Source of the DNA: Dorea_A sp016295505
GTDB taxonomy: Bacteria; Bacillota; Clostridia; Lachnospirales; Lachnospiraceae
Reading direction: 5' to 3'
Assembly: GCF_039832105.1 (NCBI RefSeq)
Contig: NZ_JBDOHS010000005.1
Location: 124,001 to 188,000 of the forward strand
DNA: 64,000 nucleotides
The notes below the pieces were generated by a model that saw only the letters and a program-made list of their open reading frames with translations, ran no database searches and was not told the origin of the DNA. The translations under genes were made by a program, and so were the position numbers. Shown here piece by piece: positions 43,100 through 52,041 of the stretch; the first letter of the stretch is position 1; each line of letters begins with the position of its first letter.

Positions 43100-45175
43100 C
43101 TAAGCTTCTTTCTTTGGCAGAAAGTCTTTGCTTGTTTTTACAATGACTCTATCAAATACCATAAACATCGACGGAAGAACGAATATTACCACGATCATGC
43201 TGATCAGTGCTCCTCTTGCCATCAGAATGCAGAGCGAACTGATCATATCGATATTCGAATACAATCCGACACCAATCGTTGCAGCAAAGAAGCTGAATGC
43301 GCTGACGATGATCGACTGTGCGGAAAATTTATGTGCCGTTGTGATCGCATCGTATTTGCCCGCCCCGTGGTTTCTTTCCCTCTTATATCTCGTCGTCATC
43401 AGAATCGCATAATCAACCGTTGCACCGAGCTGAATGGTCCCGATGACGATGGACGCTACAAACGGAAGTTTCGTGCCGGTATAGAACGGAATTCCCATGT
43501 TGACAAAGATAGCAAATTCAATGATACCGACCAGGATAACCGGCAACGTTACCGACCGGAACAATATCAGAATGATCAGGAAGACGATTCCGATAGATAC
43601 CGCACTTACCCGCTTAAAATCCGTATCCGTGATCGTGATCAGATCCTTTGTCAGAGGTCCTTCTCCCACCAGCATCGCGTTCTCATCATAGCGATCCAGG
43701 ATCTCATCGATCTTTTCAATCTGCCGATTGACTTGATCTGACGCCACCTTGTATTCCGAATTGACCATGAGTAGCTGATACTGATCATTTTTCAGCATAC
43801 TGCTGATCGAGTCCGGAATCATATCCGACGGAATTCCGGGGCCTACCAGTTCATCCAGTCCGAGAACCCATTTCACACCATCCACCTTATCAATCTCTTT
43901 GGTCATCCGGTTCACCTCATGCGCCGGCAGGGAGCTGTCTACCAGAATCATATGCGTGGTATTCATCTTGTAGTCTTCCTTTAATTTCGTATTGGCTATG
44001 ACACTCGGAAGATCCTCAGGCAATGACTCATCCAGATTATAGTATACACTTGTATGATTATTGCCGTAGATTGCCGGGAACAGAAGTACCAGGAACAAGA
44101 CGACATACACCAGATATTTTTTTGTCACTTTATCCGATATCTTACTGATATTCGGAAGTAACGGCCTGTGCTTCGTCTTTTCGATCAATTTATCGCAGCA
44201 CAGGATCATGGACGGCAACACCGTAACACAGGTGATTACACCAAACATGACACCTTTTGCCATCACGATTCCAATATCTTTACCCAATGTAAAGCTCATG
44301 AAACAAAGTGCAATGAACCCGGCAATCGTCGTGACCGAACTGCCGATCACAGAGGAAAATGTCTGCGAGATCGCATGTGCCATTGCCCGCTCTTTATCTC
44401 CGTCATATCGCACCTGCTGCTCTTCATAGCTGTGCATCAGGAAAATGGAGTAATCCATCGTAACCCCAAGCTGCAGGACTGCGGCCAGCGCCTTTGTAAT
44501 ATAAGAGATCTCTCCAAAGAACACATTGCTGCCCAGGTTGTAGATAATTGCCATTCCGATACTGAGCAGAAAAAGAATCGGCACAAAGAAGGAATCCATG
44601 GTAAGCGCCAGCACCAGAACTGACAACAGAACTGCGATCAGCACATACAGAGGAGTCTCCTTTTCCGCAAGCTCCTTGGTATCCTGCACGATTGCCGACA
44701 TTCCGCTTAAGAAGCACTGTTCTCCCGTCACCTTCCGGATCTGCGTAACGGCTTCCATGGTCTCATCGGAAGAGGTACCTCCTTCAAAGAACACCGCCAT
44801 CATCGTACCCTGATCCGTATTGTATATATCATAGAGAGTATCCGGCAGCATACTCTGCGGAACCGAAACATCTGCGACAGAGTCATACCACATCACTTTC
44901 GCAACCCCGTCAACCTGCTCTACCTGTTCTTTTAATTTTGCAACATCCTTATCCTCCATACCGTCTACCATCAGCATGGAAAAAGCGCCGATTCCAAAGT
45001 CCTCCGTCATGATCTCCTGTCCCTGCATGGTTTCAATATCTTCCGGAAGATATGTCAGTACATCATAGTTGATTCTGGTGTGTACATATCCCCATACAGA
45101 CGGAATCAGAAGTAAGACACTGAGTATCAGAATCGTTACTCTGTACTTTACGATTTTCTTTCCAAACTTCACCAT
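43100..45175 (-). CDS. MMPL/RND-superfamily transporter
   Basis: This 691-residue protein has two repeats of one helix, a large outer loop and five helices, the MMPL/hydrophobe-efflux plan. Motifs are TMDSFFVPILFLLSIGMAI and LQLGVTMDYSIFLMHSYEE in the first half, and GTIQLGATVDYAILMTTRYK in the second; the conserved aspartates of helices 4 and 10 (MDY, VDY) relay protons. It may export lipids or cell-envelope components. It is divergent from tetR and controlled by shared operators. Confidence 0.93.
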   Translation of the reverse strand: MVKFGKKIVKYRVTILILSVLLLIPSVWGYVHTRINYDVLTYLPEDIETMQGQEIMTEDFGIGAFSMLMVDGMEDKDVAKLKEQVEQVDGVAKVMWYDSVADVSVPQSMLPDTLYDIYNTDQGTMMAVFFEGGTSSDETMEAVTQIRKVTGEQCFLSGMSAIVQDTKELAEKETPLYVLIAVLLSVLVLALTMDSFFVPILFLLSIGMAIIYNLGSNVFFGEISYITKALAAVLQLGVTMDYSIFLMHSYEEQQVRYDGDKERAMAHAISQTFSSVIGSSVTTIAGFIALCFMSFTLGKDIGIVMAKGVMFGVITCVTVLPSMILCCDKLIEKTKHRPLLPNISKISDKVTKKYLVYVVLFLVLLFPAIYGNNHTSVYYNLDESLPEDLPSVIANTKLKEDYKMNTTHMILVDSSLPAHEVNRMTKEIDKVDGVKWVLGLDELVGPGIPSDMIPDSISSMLKNDQYQLLMVNSEYKVASDQVNRQIEKIDEILDRYDENAMLVGEGPLTKDLITITDTDFKRVSAVSIGIVFLIILILFRSVTLPVILVGIIEFAIFVNMGIPFYTGTKLPFVASIVIGTIQLGATVDYAILMTTRYKRERNHGAGKYDAITTAHKFSAQSIIVSAFSFFAATIGVGLYSNIDMISSLCILMARGALISMIVVIFVLPSMFMVFDRVIVKTSKDFLPKKEA

Positions 45176-45197
45176 AACTGTATGCTTCCTTTCATTT

Positions 45198-45291
45198 ATG
45201 ACCGTTAGTCATTTTTACTGTAAGCAATATACTACAAAAATGACCAATAGTCAATACTTTTTTTGACTATTGGTCATTTTTTCGTTATACT
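45198..45291. promoter_or_regulatory. TetR operators with two face-to-face promoters
   Basis: Three related 15-bp sites are present: ATGACCGTTAGTCAT (45198-45212), ATGACCAATAGTCAA (45240-45254) and TTGACTATTGGTCAT (45263-45277). The last two are exact reverse complements separated by 8 bases. Each supplies the -35 TTGACT of an outward promoter: minus strand TTGACT (45249-45254) with TATATT (45226-45231), plus strand TTGACT (45263-45268) with TATACT (45286-45291), both with 17-base spacers. Repressor binding would therefore block mmpL and tetR together. Confidence 0.85.
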
Positions 45292-45345
45292 ATTGTAAAA
45301 TCCAGAAAAACATGGTAATCTGTCCACAACAGGAGACGATATATT

Positions 45346-45963
45346 ATGGGAAAATTAGAAGAAAATAAGAAAAAAAAGAAAGAAGCTCTTTTTAACACGG
45401 CTTATCGACTGTTTACCACAAAGGGCATTCATGCAACTGCCATTTCAGACATCGTCAATGAAGCAGGTGTTGCCAAAGGAACATTCTATCTTTATTTTAA
45501 GGACAAGTATGATATCAAAAACAAACTGATCGCACACAAAACCAAGGAATTGTTCGATGCTGCCTGGAAGGCTCTGGACGCTTCCGGGAAAACAGGCCTG
45601 GAGGACCAGCTGGTCTTCATCATCGACTACATTCTCGATCTTCTGAAAAGTGACCTCCCGCTCCTGAATTTCATTTCCAAAAATCTGGTCATGGGAGCAT
45701 TGAAAACGGCCTTCTGGTCTGAAGAGGAAGATTCCGACGAATCCTTTAATGACAGATATCTGGAAATGGTGCGTCAGGATCCTTATGAATACGAAGATGT
45801 GAATGTGATGCTGTTTACCATTGTGGAACTGGCAGGATCCACCTGCTATAACTCCATCCTGTACGGAGAACCGCTTCCAATTGAGGAGTACAAGCCATTT
45901 CTGTACCGGACTGTACGCCTGATCATTGCAAGTCACCGCGTCACCCCATCTGATCAGAAGTAA
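45346..45963 (+). CDS. TetR/AcrR-family regulator
   Basis: This 205-residue regulator has an N-terminal helix-turn-helix (TAISDIVNEAGVAKGTFYLY, about residues 28-48) after a run of lysines, and a helical ligand-binding domain. CAGGAGA precedes the ATG. It is divergent from the MMPL operon; three operator-like palindromes between them make autoregulation and repression of the transporter very likely. The ligand is unknown. Confidence 0.93.
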   Translation: MGKLEENKKKKKEALFNTAYRLFTTKGIHATAISDIVNEAGVAKGTFYLYFKDKYDIKNKLIAHKTKELFDAAWKALDASGKTGLEDQLVFIIDYILDLLKSDLPLLNFISKNLVMGALKTAFWSEEEDSDESFNDRYLEMVRQDPYEYEDVNVMLFTIVELAGSTCYNSILYGEPLPIEEYKPFLYRTVRLIIASHRVTPSDQK

Positions 45964-45976
45964 TATCCGTTTGCAA

Positions 45977-46028
45977 AAGGACTGCCGCAAAACAGAGTTC
46001 AATCTCTCTTTTGCAGCAGTCCTTCTTT
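45977..46028. terminator. Terminator between convergent tetR and ybjQ-like genes
   Basis: AAAGGACTGCCGCAAAA pairs with TTTTGCAGCAGTCCTT around a short loop. T and A runs on the two flanks allow use from both directions. Confidence 0.8.
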
Positions 46029-46043
46029 CTTATTTCTTATTTA

Positions 46044-46358
46044 TTATTCCTTAATTTTCACTGCAGTTCCATATGCAAGAACTTCCGCCGCTCCCTGCAT
46101 CAGGGAAGAAGATCCATAACGAATGTTGAGAACTGCGTCTGCGTTCAACGCTTCCGCCTCGTCCACCATGCGTTTAACCGCAATCTGCCGTGCTTCATTA
46201 AGCATTTCCGTATATCCGACAAGTTCTCCTCCTACAAGAGTTTTCATACCGGCCATAAAGTCCTTTCCGATATTTTTACTCATTACAACCGTTCCTTTTA
46301 CCATTCCCAGATCTTCGATCTCTTTTCCCGGAATATAATCAATATTTAGAAGCTTCAT
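46044..46358 (-). CDS. YbjQ-family (DUF74) protein
   Basis: This 104-residue protein of the YbjQ/DUF74 family has typical blocks: the N-terminal VKGTVVMSKNIGKDF, a helix ending MVDEAEALNADAVLNIRY, and the closing VLAYGTAVKI. The family forms pentameric beta-barrel-like rings and is sometimes called heavy-metal-binding, but function is unproven. The start at 46358 (GGAGGAG 6 bases upstream) lies inside the end of the MerR gene, giving a 20-base overlap and coupled translation. Confidence 0.92.
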   Translation of the reverse strand: MKLLNIDYIPGKEIEDLGMVKGTVVMSKNIGKDFMAGMKTLVGGELVGYTEMLNEARQIAVKRMVDEAEALNADAVLNIRYGSSSLMQGAAEVLAYGTAVKIKE

Positions 46359-46989
46359 ACAACTCTCCTCCTTCAATTTCTTTCATTCGTTCTTTTAATG
46401 ATAATATGATTCCTATGATGATCACCGCGGGAATTCCTCCCATGAGCAGAAACAACGGTACCGGCATGGGATCTTCGGCAATCCCCCAGGTACACCATGC
46501 GAAGATTCCGATCAGCACGAGCATCAGCAGGATCATGATACCACCTGCCAAAAATGCCTTTTTCTTTTTTGTGATCATGTCTGCCTGTTTTGCATTCACA
46601 AATGATACACCTCCTTTTTCCAGCTGTTCCATTTTTTCAAGATATACATCCGGCTTCAGATCTGTGTAATTCTCCCCCTGTTCTACCATATCATGGCACA
46701 GCTCTTTCATCTTCTCCAGATTCTTTTCTTCTCTTTCCAGTGTGATCAGGTGACGCTTCAGGCAATCCTCCAGTGGAAGATTGGCTTCTTCCATTCTCCG
46801 GATCTCACTGATTGGAACAGCGAGTTTGCGAAGAAGCTTGATCTTCTTCAGACATTCAATGTCCTGTTCCGAATACTCACGATATCGATTCGCCTCATTG
46901 CGGGACGGATTCAGAAGTCCCTGCTGTTCATAAAAACGAATATTTTTCTTCGTGATATCCACAAGCTGTTCCACCTCATTAATTCTCAT
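46339..46989 (-). CDS. MerR-family regulator with C-terminal membrane helices
   Basis: This 216-residue protein has a MerR winged helix (QLVDITKKNIRFYEQQGLLN, NRYREYSEQDIECLKKI) and a dimerisation coiled coil (about 80-120). Two hydrophobic helices follow (about 150-172 and 178-198) with a short polar tail. Membrane-attached MerR proteins are uncommon. TGGAGGTGAG precedes the ATG. It overlaps the YbjQ-family gene, so the pair is one unit. Confidence 0.9.
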   Translation of the reverse strand: MRINEVEQLVDITKKNIRFYEQQGLLNPSRNEANRYREYSEQDIECLKKIKLLRKLAVPISEIRRMEEANLPLEDCLKRHLITLEREEKNLEKMKELCHDMVEQGENYTDLKPDVYLEKMEQLEKGGVSFVNAKQADMITKKKKAFLAGGIMILLMLVLIGIFAWCTWGIAEDPMPVPLFLLMGGIPAVIIIGIILSLKERMKEIEGGELYEASKY

Positions 46990-47075
46990 TCCCTCACCTC
47001 CATGACATTACCCTACACCTTCCACAAAGAGGAAGGTCAAGGATTTGTTAAAAAATAATTTATTTTTTTCTGATA

Positions 47076-47126
47076 CAAAAAAATCGCAGAAAATGAAACT
47101 TTTTTATTGCTCACTTTCTGCGGTTT
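47076..47126 (-). terminator. Terminator after the argS-alanyl-editing operon
   Basis: On the minus strand CCGCAGAAA pairs with TTTCTGCGA-type sequence around a loop, followed by TTTTTTTG. Confidence 0.8.
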
Positions 47127-47136
47127 CTCCTGTATT

Positions 47137-48282
47137 CTAATCGATCATCTCACGGATCGCACGCTCTGTCCCCTGCATGGATCCCTGTACCATCTCCGGT
47201 TTTCCGCCGCCTCTGCCTTCAAAAGCCGTATTCAGCTTCTTGCTTAACGGACGTACATCTTCAGTCCGGCTGCCGATCACATAACGGTATCCGACTTCAT
47301 CTGATCCGGCAAATACCGCACAGATCTTTGCGCCCCGGTCAAGCAGAAGATTCATCATCTCTCTTGGAAGATTCCCGCTGAGGGAAGGATCGAATACAGC
47401 CGTAATCTCTTCCGCAATCACGATCTCTTTCGCCTGATAAGAAAGCAGCTTCTGCCGGAGAGTCGCACACTGGCTCTTAAGGCTTGCCTGCTCTTCTTTC
47501 AGATGTTCCACAGCCTCGGCAACTTCATATTCCTTTGCACACAGCATCGCTGAGATTGCTTTTGTACCTTCCTCTTTCTTTTCATAATCCCGGAGTGCTC
47601 TTCTTCCACACAGCATGGTGATACGTTCTCCGCCTTTATAATTGACCATATTCACCAGCTTGATCATGCCGATCTCTCCGGTCTTATTCACATGCGGTGC
47701 ACAGCAGGCGCACACATCATATCCCGGAACGACAACGATGCGAACCTGTCCTTCAATCTCGATCTTGCTTCTGTATTCCATACCTGCAAGCTCTTCTTTC
47801 GACGGATACAGCACCTGAATCTCCAGATTCTGAAAAACAGCCTCATTGGCTTCTCTTTCAATCTCTCTTAATTCTTCCTTCGTAATCGGACCGTTAAAAT
47901 CCATGGTACAGTAATCACTTCCCAGGTGAAATCCCACATTCTGATATCCGAACCTTTTATGCACCAGTCCGGATACGATGTGCTCTCCGGTGTGCTGCTG
48001 CATTTTTTCAAACCGTTCCTCCCAGCGGATCCGTCCGGTCACCTTCCTTCCGGCCTCCACAGGAGCGTCTGCCGTGTGATAGATCACGCCGTCCTTTTCA
48101 TGGACATCGCTGATATTCACATCATCTAACATGCCGGTATCTGCATATTGCCCTCCGCCTTCCGGGAAAAAAGCAGTCTGGTCAAGTACGATCCGATACT
48201 TCTCTTTGTATGGTTCACAGGACACAACCGTTGCCTGAAATTCTTTTCTGTGACTGTCCTGATAGTATAACTTTTCTGTCAT
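47137..48282 (-). CDS. Alanyl-tRNA editing protein (AlaX-L type, with DHHA1 domain)
   Basis: This 381-residue free-standing editing factor has the zinc motif HTGEH and the CCAPH pair of AlaRS/ThrRS editing domains, FFPEGGGQYADTG near the N terminus, and a C-terminal DHHA1 domain (about 260-381) with GGGGKPEMVQG-like GRGGGKPEMVQGSMQG. It hydrolyses Ser- or Gly-tRNA(Ala). It begins 7 bases after the argS stop without a strong ribosome site, so translation is probably coupled to argS. Confidence 0.9.
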   Translation of the reverse strand: MTEKLYYQDSHRKEFQATVVSCEPYKEKYRIVLDQTAFFPEGGGQYADTGMLDDVNISDVHEKDGVIYHTADAPVEAGRKVTGRIRWEERFEKMQQHTGEHIVSGLVHKRFGYQNVGFHLGSDYCTMDFNGPITKEELREIEREANEAVFQNLEIQVLYPSKEELAGMEYRSKIEIEGQVRIVVVPGYDVCACCAPHVNKTGEIGMIKLVNMVNYKGGERITMLCGRRALRDYEKKEEGTKAISAMLCAKEYEVAEAVEHLKEEQASLKSQCATLRQKLLSYQAKEIVIAEEITAVFDPSLSGNLPREMMNLLLDRGAKICAVFAGSDEVGYRYVIGSRTEDVRPLSKKLNTAFEGRGGGKPEMVQGSMQGTERAIREMID

Positions 48283-48289
48283 CTTATTC

Positions 48290-50056
48290 TTACATCCTCT
48301 CCGGCGCCTCAAATCCCAGAACATCAATACATGCTTCCAGAACATTCTTTGTCACCTTCAGAAGTGCGATGTAACTCTTCTGCTTTTCCTCATCCTCTTC
48401 TGCAAGGATCCGTGTCTCATGATAAAACCGGTTAAATGCATTGGCAAGGTCATAGATATACGCACAGATCTTGTGTGGTGCCAGTTCTTCAAATGCCGTT
48501 TCCATCACTTCGTTATATTTTACCACTTCCAGCATCAGCGCTTTTTCGCTCTCACTTGTTGCTCCAGCAACCTTAAGCCCTTCCAGCTCATGTCCGGATG
48601 CCTGATATTTATTCAGAATCGACTTGATACGGACGATCGTATACAGAATATACGGTCCTGTATTGCCTTCAAACGAGGTAAAGCGGTCTACATCAAACAC
48701 ATAATCCTTAGATGCCTGGTTGGACAGATCCCCGTATTTGATTGCTGCCATGCCGACGATCTTTGCAGTTTCCTTTGCTTCCGCCTCTTCTACCGTACGG
48801 TTTTCATCGATCTTACGATACATCTCTTCAGTGATCTCCGCAATCAGGTTCTCCAGACGCATCACGCCGCCTTCTCTGGTCTTAAACGGTTTTCCGTCCT
48901 TTCCGTTCATCGTTCCGAATCCCAGGAACTTAAGACTCGTTTCTTCCGGAACGATCCCAGTCTTTTTTGCAGCACGGAATACCTGAACAAAGTGCAGTTC
49001 CTGGCGCTTGTCTACCACATATATGATTCGATCCGGACGATAGTCTTCCACCCTCTGTACCAGAGTTGCAAGATCCGTCGTTCCATACAAAGAAGCCCCG
49101 TCGGACTTCTGGATCATACATGGCGGAATCTCTTTTGTATCCGTCTCTTCCTGCACATCAATGACCAGTGCTCCCTGATCCTGATGCGCATATCCGTCTT
49201 TCTTCAGGCGTTCGATCATATCCGGGATATAGGCCTGTGCATCAGACTCTCCCTTCCACAGATCAAAATCCACATTCAGATTCGCATAATTCTTCTTCAG
49301 ATCCGTCACAGACACATGCATGATATGATTCCAGATCGCGGTATATCCTCTGTGTCCATTCTGCAGAAGATAGGTCGCATGTAATGCATTCTCCCGGTAA
49401 GCCTCATCCTCTTTTGCTCTGCCGCTGGCAGTCGGATAGATCTCCTCCAGCTCTCCTATGGTAAATGGTGCTTCCTGCGGATATTCTCCCTCAAAAGCAT
49501 CGTCAAAATACGGAAGATCCGGCTTACGTTCTCTAAGTTCTGTAATGATCAGTCCCATCTGATATCCCCAGTCGCCCAGATGGATATCTCCAAGAACCTT
49601 ATGTCCCATCTTTCTGGAAATGCGTTTTACACTTTCACCGATGATCGCAGAGCGCAGATGTCCGACATGCAGCGGCTTTGCTACATTCGGTCCGCCATAA
49701 TCCACAACGATCATCTCCGGATTCTCTGTCTTTTCCAGTCCCAGATCCGAAGACTCTTCCATCTGGTTCAGATAATCCGCAACGTATTCTTCCTTCAGTT
49801 TCATATTAATAAATCCCGGCTTCACAGCACCCGCCTCTGACAGACATCTGCTGTCCTGCAAAAGTGCAACCACATCCTCTGCGATCATAATCGGAGCCTT
49901 GTGATACGTTTTTGCTCCGGCCATCGCACCGTTACACTGATATTCACACAGGTCCGGTCTGTTGGATAATGTTACTTTTGCATATTTCCGGTCATATCCT
50001 GCCTTTTCAAACGCCTCTGCAAGTTCTTCTGCAATCAGGTCCATAATTTTCTTCAT
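48290..50056 (-). CDS. argS: Arginyl-tRNA synthetase
   Basis: This 588-residue class I synthetase has an N-terminal Add-1 domain (about 1-110), the HIGH-type motif PLHVGHLRSAIIGE, and a C-terminal anticodon-binding DALR domain. The KMSKS loop is replaced by GTMNGKDGKPFKTREGG, as is usual for ArgRS. The start at 50056 has GGAGGGA 6 bases upstream. It is followed by the alanyl-tRNA editing gene. Confidence 0.97.
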   Translation of the reverse strand: MKKIMDLIAEELAEAFEKAGYDRKYAKVTLSNRPDLCEYQCNGAMAGAKTYHKAPIMIAEDVVALLQDSRCLSEAGAVKPGFINMKLKEEYVADYLNQMEESSDLGLEKTENPEMIVVDYGGPNVAKPLHVGHLRSAIIGESVKRISRKMGHKVLGDIHLGDWGYQMGLIITELRERKPDLPYFDDAFEGEYPQEAPFTIGELEEIYPTASGRAKEDEAYRENALHATYLLQNGHRGYTAIWNHIMHVSVTDLKKNYANLNVDFDLWKGESDAQAYIPDMIERLKKDGYAHQDQGALVIDVQEETDTKEIPPCMIQKSDGASLYGTTDLATLVQRVEDYRPDRIIYVVDKRQELHFVQVFRAAKKTGIVPEETSLKFLGFGTMNGKDGKPFKTREGGVMRLENLIAEITEEMYRKIDENRTVEEAEAKETAKIVGMAAIKYGDLSNQASKDYVFDVDRFTSFEGNTGPYILYTIVRIKSILNKYQASGHELEGLKVAGATSESEKALMLEVVKYNEVMETAFEELAPHKICAYIYDLANAFNRFYHETRILAEEDEEKQKSYIALLKVTKNVLEACIDVLGFEAPERM

Positions 50057-50129
50057 ATGATTCCCTCCATTCATCTTAGTTATTCTAACACAAGGATTCC
50101 ACAGCAACAACCATATCTTAAAACAAATA

Positions 50130-50158
50130 TTGCAAAAAATACCAGTATGTGGTATATT
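50130..50158 (+). promoter_or_regulatory. Promoter of the flavin reductase-rubredoxin gene
   Basis: TTGCAA (50130-50135) and TATATT (50153-50158) have a 17-base spacer, 42 bases before the ATG. Confidence 0.7.
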
Positions 50159-50199
50159 ATCAGTAACAATTACTATTATTAAATAAATGGAGGTTTTCT

Positions 50200-50850
50200 A
50201 TGAATACAAAAGCATTTCGCAATTTATCCTATGGTGTGTATGTCATCTCCTCGCTGGACGATGGCCGCTGTACCGGATGTATCGCCAACAGTGTGATGCA
50301 GATCACTTCTTCTCCTGCCACGATCGCGGTCAGTATGAACCATGACAACTTTACCAATTCCTGTATCGCGGACAGTGGATTATTCTCTGTATCCATTCTG
50401 TCCGAACAGTCTGACCCGTCTCTGATCGGAAGATTCGGATTCCAGTCCGGAAAAGACACCTTCAAATTTGCAGGTGTAGACTTTACCCTTACCGACAGCG
50501 GACTTCCGATCGTCAACGATGCCTGCAGCTACATCTGCTGTAAAGTGATCGACAAGATGGAGACCAGTACACACACGGTATTTCTCGGGGAAGTCATCGA
50601 TGCCGATGTCCTGAAGTCCGAACCTGCTATGACTTATGCTTACTACCACAATGTAATCAAAGGAAAAAGCCCGAAAAACGCTCCTTCCTATCAGCCGGAA
50701 GAAGAGGATTCCAGGGCTTCGTCATCTGAAAAATGGGTATGCGGCATCTGTGGATATGTATACGAAGGAGAAGTTCCATTTGAAGAACTCCCGGATACTT
50801 ACGTATGTCCGATCTGTAAACAGAGCAAAGACAAATTCCAAAAGCAGTAG
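50200..50850 (+). CDS. Flavin reductase-rubredoxin fusion (high-molecular-weight rubredoxin type)
   Basis: This 216-residue fusion has residues 1-155 as an FMN-binding flavin reductase domain (SYGVYVISSLDDGRCTGCIA) and residues 175-216 as a rubredoxin with the four iron ligands in CGICGYVYEG and CPICK. The layout matches the high-molecular-weight rubredoxin of acetogens, which passes electrons from NAD(P)H to flavodiiron oxygen or NO reductases. No flavodiiron gene is adjacent. AAATGGAGG precedes the ATG. Confidence 0.93.
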   Translation: MNTKAFRNLSYGVYVISSLDDGRCTGCIANSVMQITSSPATIAVSMNHDNFTNSCIADSGLFSVSILSEQSDPSLIGRFGFQSGKDTFKFAGVDFTLTDSGLPIVNDACSYICCKVIDKMETSTHTVFLGEVIDADVLKSEPAMTYAYYHNVIKGKSPKNAPSYQPEEEDSRASSSEKWVCGICGYVYEGEVPFEELPDTYVCPICKQSKDKFQKQ

Positions 50851-50862
50851 GCGCTTATTGTT

Positions 50863-51195
50863 CTAGAATACTGCCTGAATCAGGAACATGTAGAGTACGG
50901 TTCCAACTCCGATACTCAACAGATTGTTTCGTTTCCACACGTGAAGAACAGCTGTCACCAGTACGGCGATCAGCTCCGGGATTCCGTGTGGATAAGCAAT
51001 TACCGTTGTTGTTTTCAGGCAGTATACTACAAGCATTCCGATCACGGCCGGAGTCAGTACCTTTCCCAGATACTGTACAACCTTTGGAATCTCCTTTCCC
51101 TTCGGAAATATCAGAAAAGGAACCAGTCGTGTGGCAAATGTCGCAGCAGCCACCACCAATATGATCAAAAAGGATCTAACTGCACTGATCGGCAT
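50863..51195 (-). CDS. azlD: AzlD-family branched-chain amino acid exporter subunit
   Basis: This 110-residue small membrane protein has about four helices and the family segment FATRLVPFLIFPKGKEIPKV. With AzlC it exports branched-chain amino acids and analogues. AAAGGAGGGGG precedes the ATG at 51195, inside the last codons of azlC (20-base overlap), which indicates coupled translation. Confidence 0.9.
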   Translation of the reverse strand: MPISAVRSFLIILVVAAATFATRLVPFLIFPKGKEIPKVVQYLGKVLTPAVIGMLVVYCLKTTTVIAYPHGIPELIAVLVTAVLHVWKRNNLLSIGVGTVLYMFLIQAVF

Positions 51196-51931
51196 CCCGG
51201 ACCCCCTCCTTTCTCGCATCGTTTTCTTCTTTTTCTTTCTTCTCTTCATCCAGTCTGGTTCTGGAAACAAATAGCACCAGAATAATCAAGAGCATAGACG
51301 GAAGCACGAATTGGTCTGCCCCAAAGATCTGCAGACAGATAAATGCTGCTCCAACACCGATCATCTCCGGAATCCGGTTTTTCTTGTCCATCCACTGCTC
51401 CACAAATATCACGACGAACAAAGCCGTCATTGCAAAATCTATCCCTTCTGAATTAAAGGGAATCAATGTTCCTGCAAGTCCTCCGATGGCAGATCCGATG
51501 ACCCAGTAAGCCTGATCCATAAGAGAGATCGCAAAAAGGAACTTTTCCTCATCCACCCCTTCCGGAATCCTGGTCGTGCATAACAGCGAATACGTTTCAT
51601 CCGTAAGGCCGAAGATCATATACCATCTCTTCTTTCCCATATGATTGAATTTATCCAGAAGTGATATTCCATAAAATATATGTCTGATATTTACCATCAG
51701 TGTCATGAAGATCATCTGGAAAAAGGACACCCCCGGCGCAAAAAAGTTCACTGCAAGATATTGTCCCGATCCCGCATAGACCATGATACTCATAAAGATC
51801 GCCCACAGAAAGGAATATCCTTTTTCGGCAAACATCACCCCAAATGCAATCCCGATAAACAGATACCCGGTCAGAACCGGTATCGTATAGGGAAATGCTT
51901 TTTTAAATGCATATTTATATTCTGACATCAC
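51176..51931 (-). CDS. azlC: AzlC-family branched-chain amino acid exporter subunit
   Basis: This 251-residue membrane protein has about seven helices and AzlC motifs: FPYTIPVLTGYLFIGIAFGV, YAGSGQYLAVNFF, VNIRHIFYGISLL, and FGLTDETYSLL. It is the large subunit of the AzlCD exporter. Two ATGs at 51931 and 51928 are equally possible starts. It has a metabolic link to ilvE and ilvBN in this window. Confidence 0.92.
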   Translation of the reverse strand: MMSEYKYAFKKAFPYTIPVLTGYLFIGIAFGVMFAEKGYSFLWAIFMSIMVYAGSGQYLAVNFFAPGVSFFQMIFMTLMVNIRHIFYGISLLDKFNHMGKKRWYMIFGLTDETYSLLCTTRIPEGVDEEKFLFAISLMDQAYWVIGSAIGGLAGTLIPFNSEGIDFAMTALFVVIFVEQWMDKKNRIPEMIGVGAAFICLQIFGADQFVLPSMLLIILVLFVSRTRLDEEKKEKEENDARKEGVRDADQCS

Positions 51932-51992
51932 ATACCATCCTTTGTACTGTTTATAATTCTGTTTTCTACCGCATATGACGGATGAAAACGCA

Positions 51993-52030
51993 CAAAAAAA
52001 GAGCCTGTTTCTTATTACAGAAATCGGCTC
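51993..52030 (-). terminator. Terminator of the membrane-anchored hypothetical gene
   Basis: On the minus strand GAGCC and GGCTC, with inner TTTCTGTAATAAGAAA pairing, are followed by TTTTTTT. Confidence 0.85.
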
Positions 52031-52041
52031 TGAATCTCATA

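Noticed and set aside
48419..49384. 321-codon plus-strand open frame opposite argS
   Set aside because: Antisense to argS with no recognisable domain.
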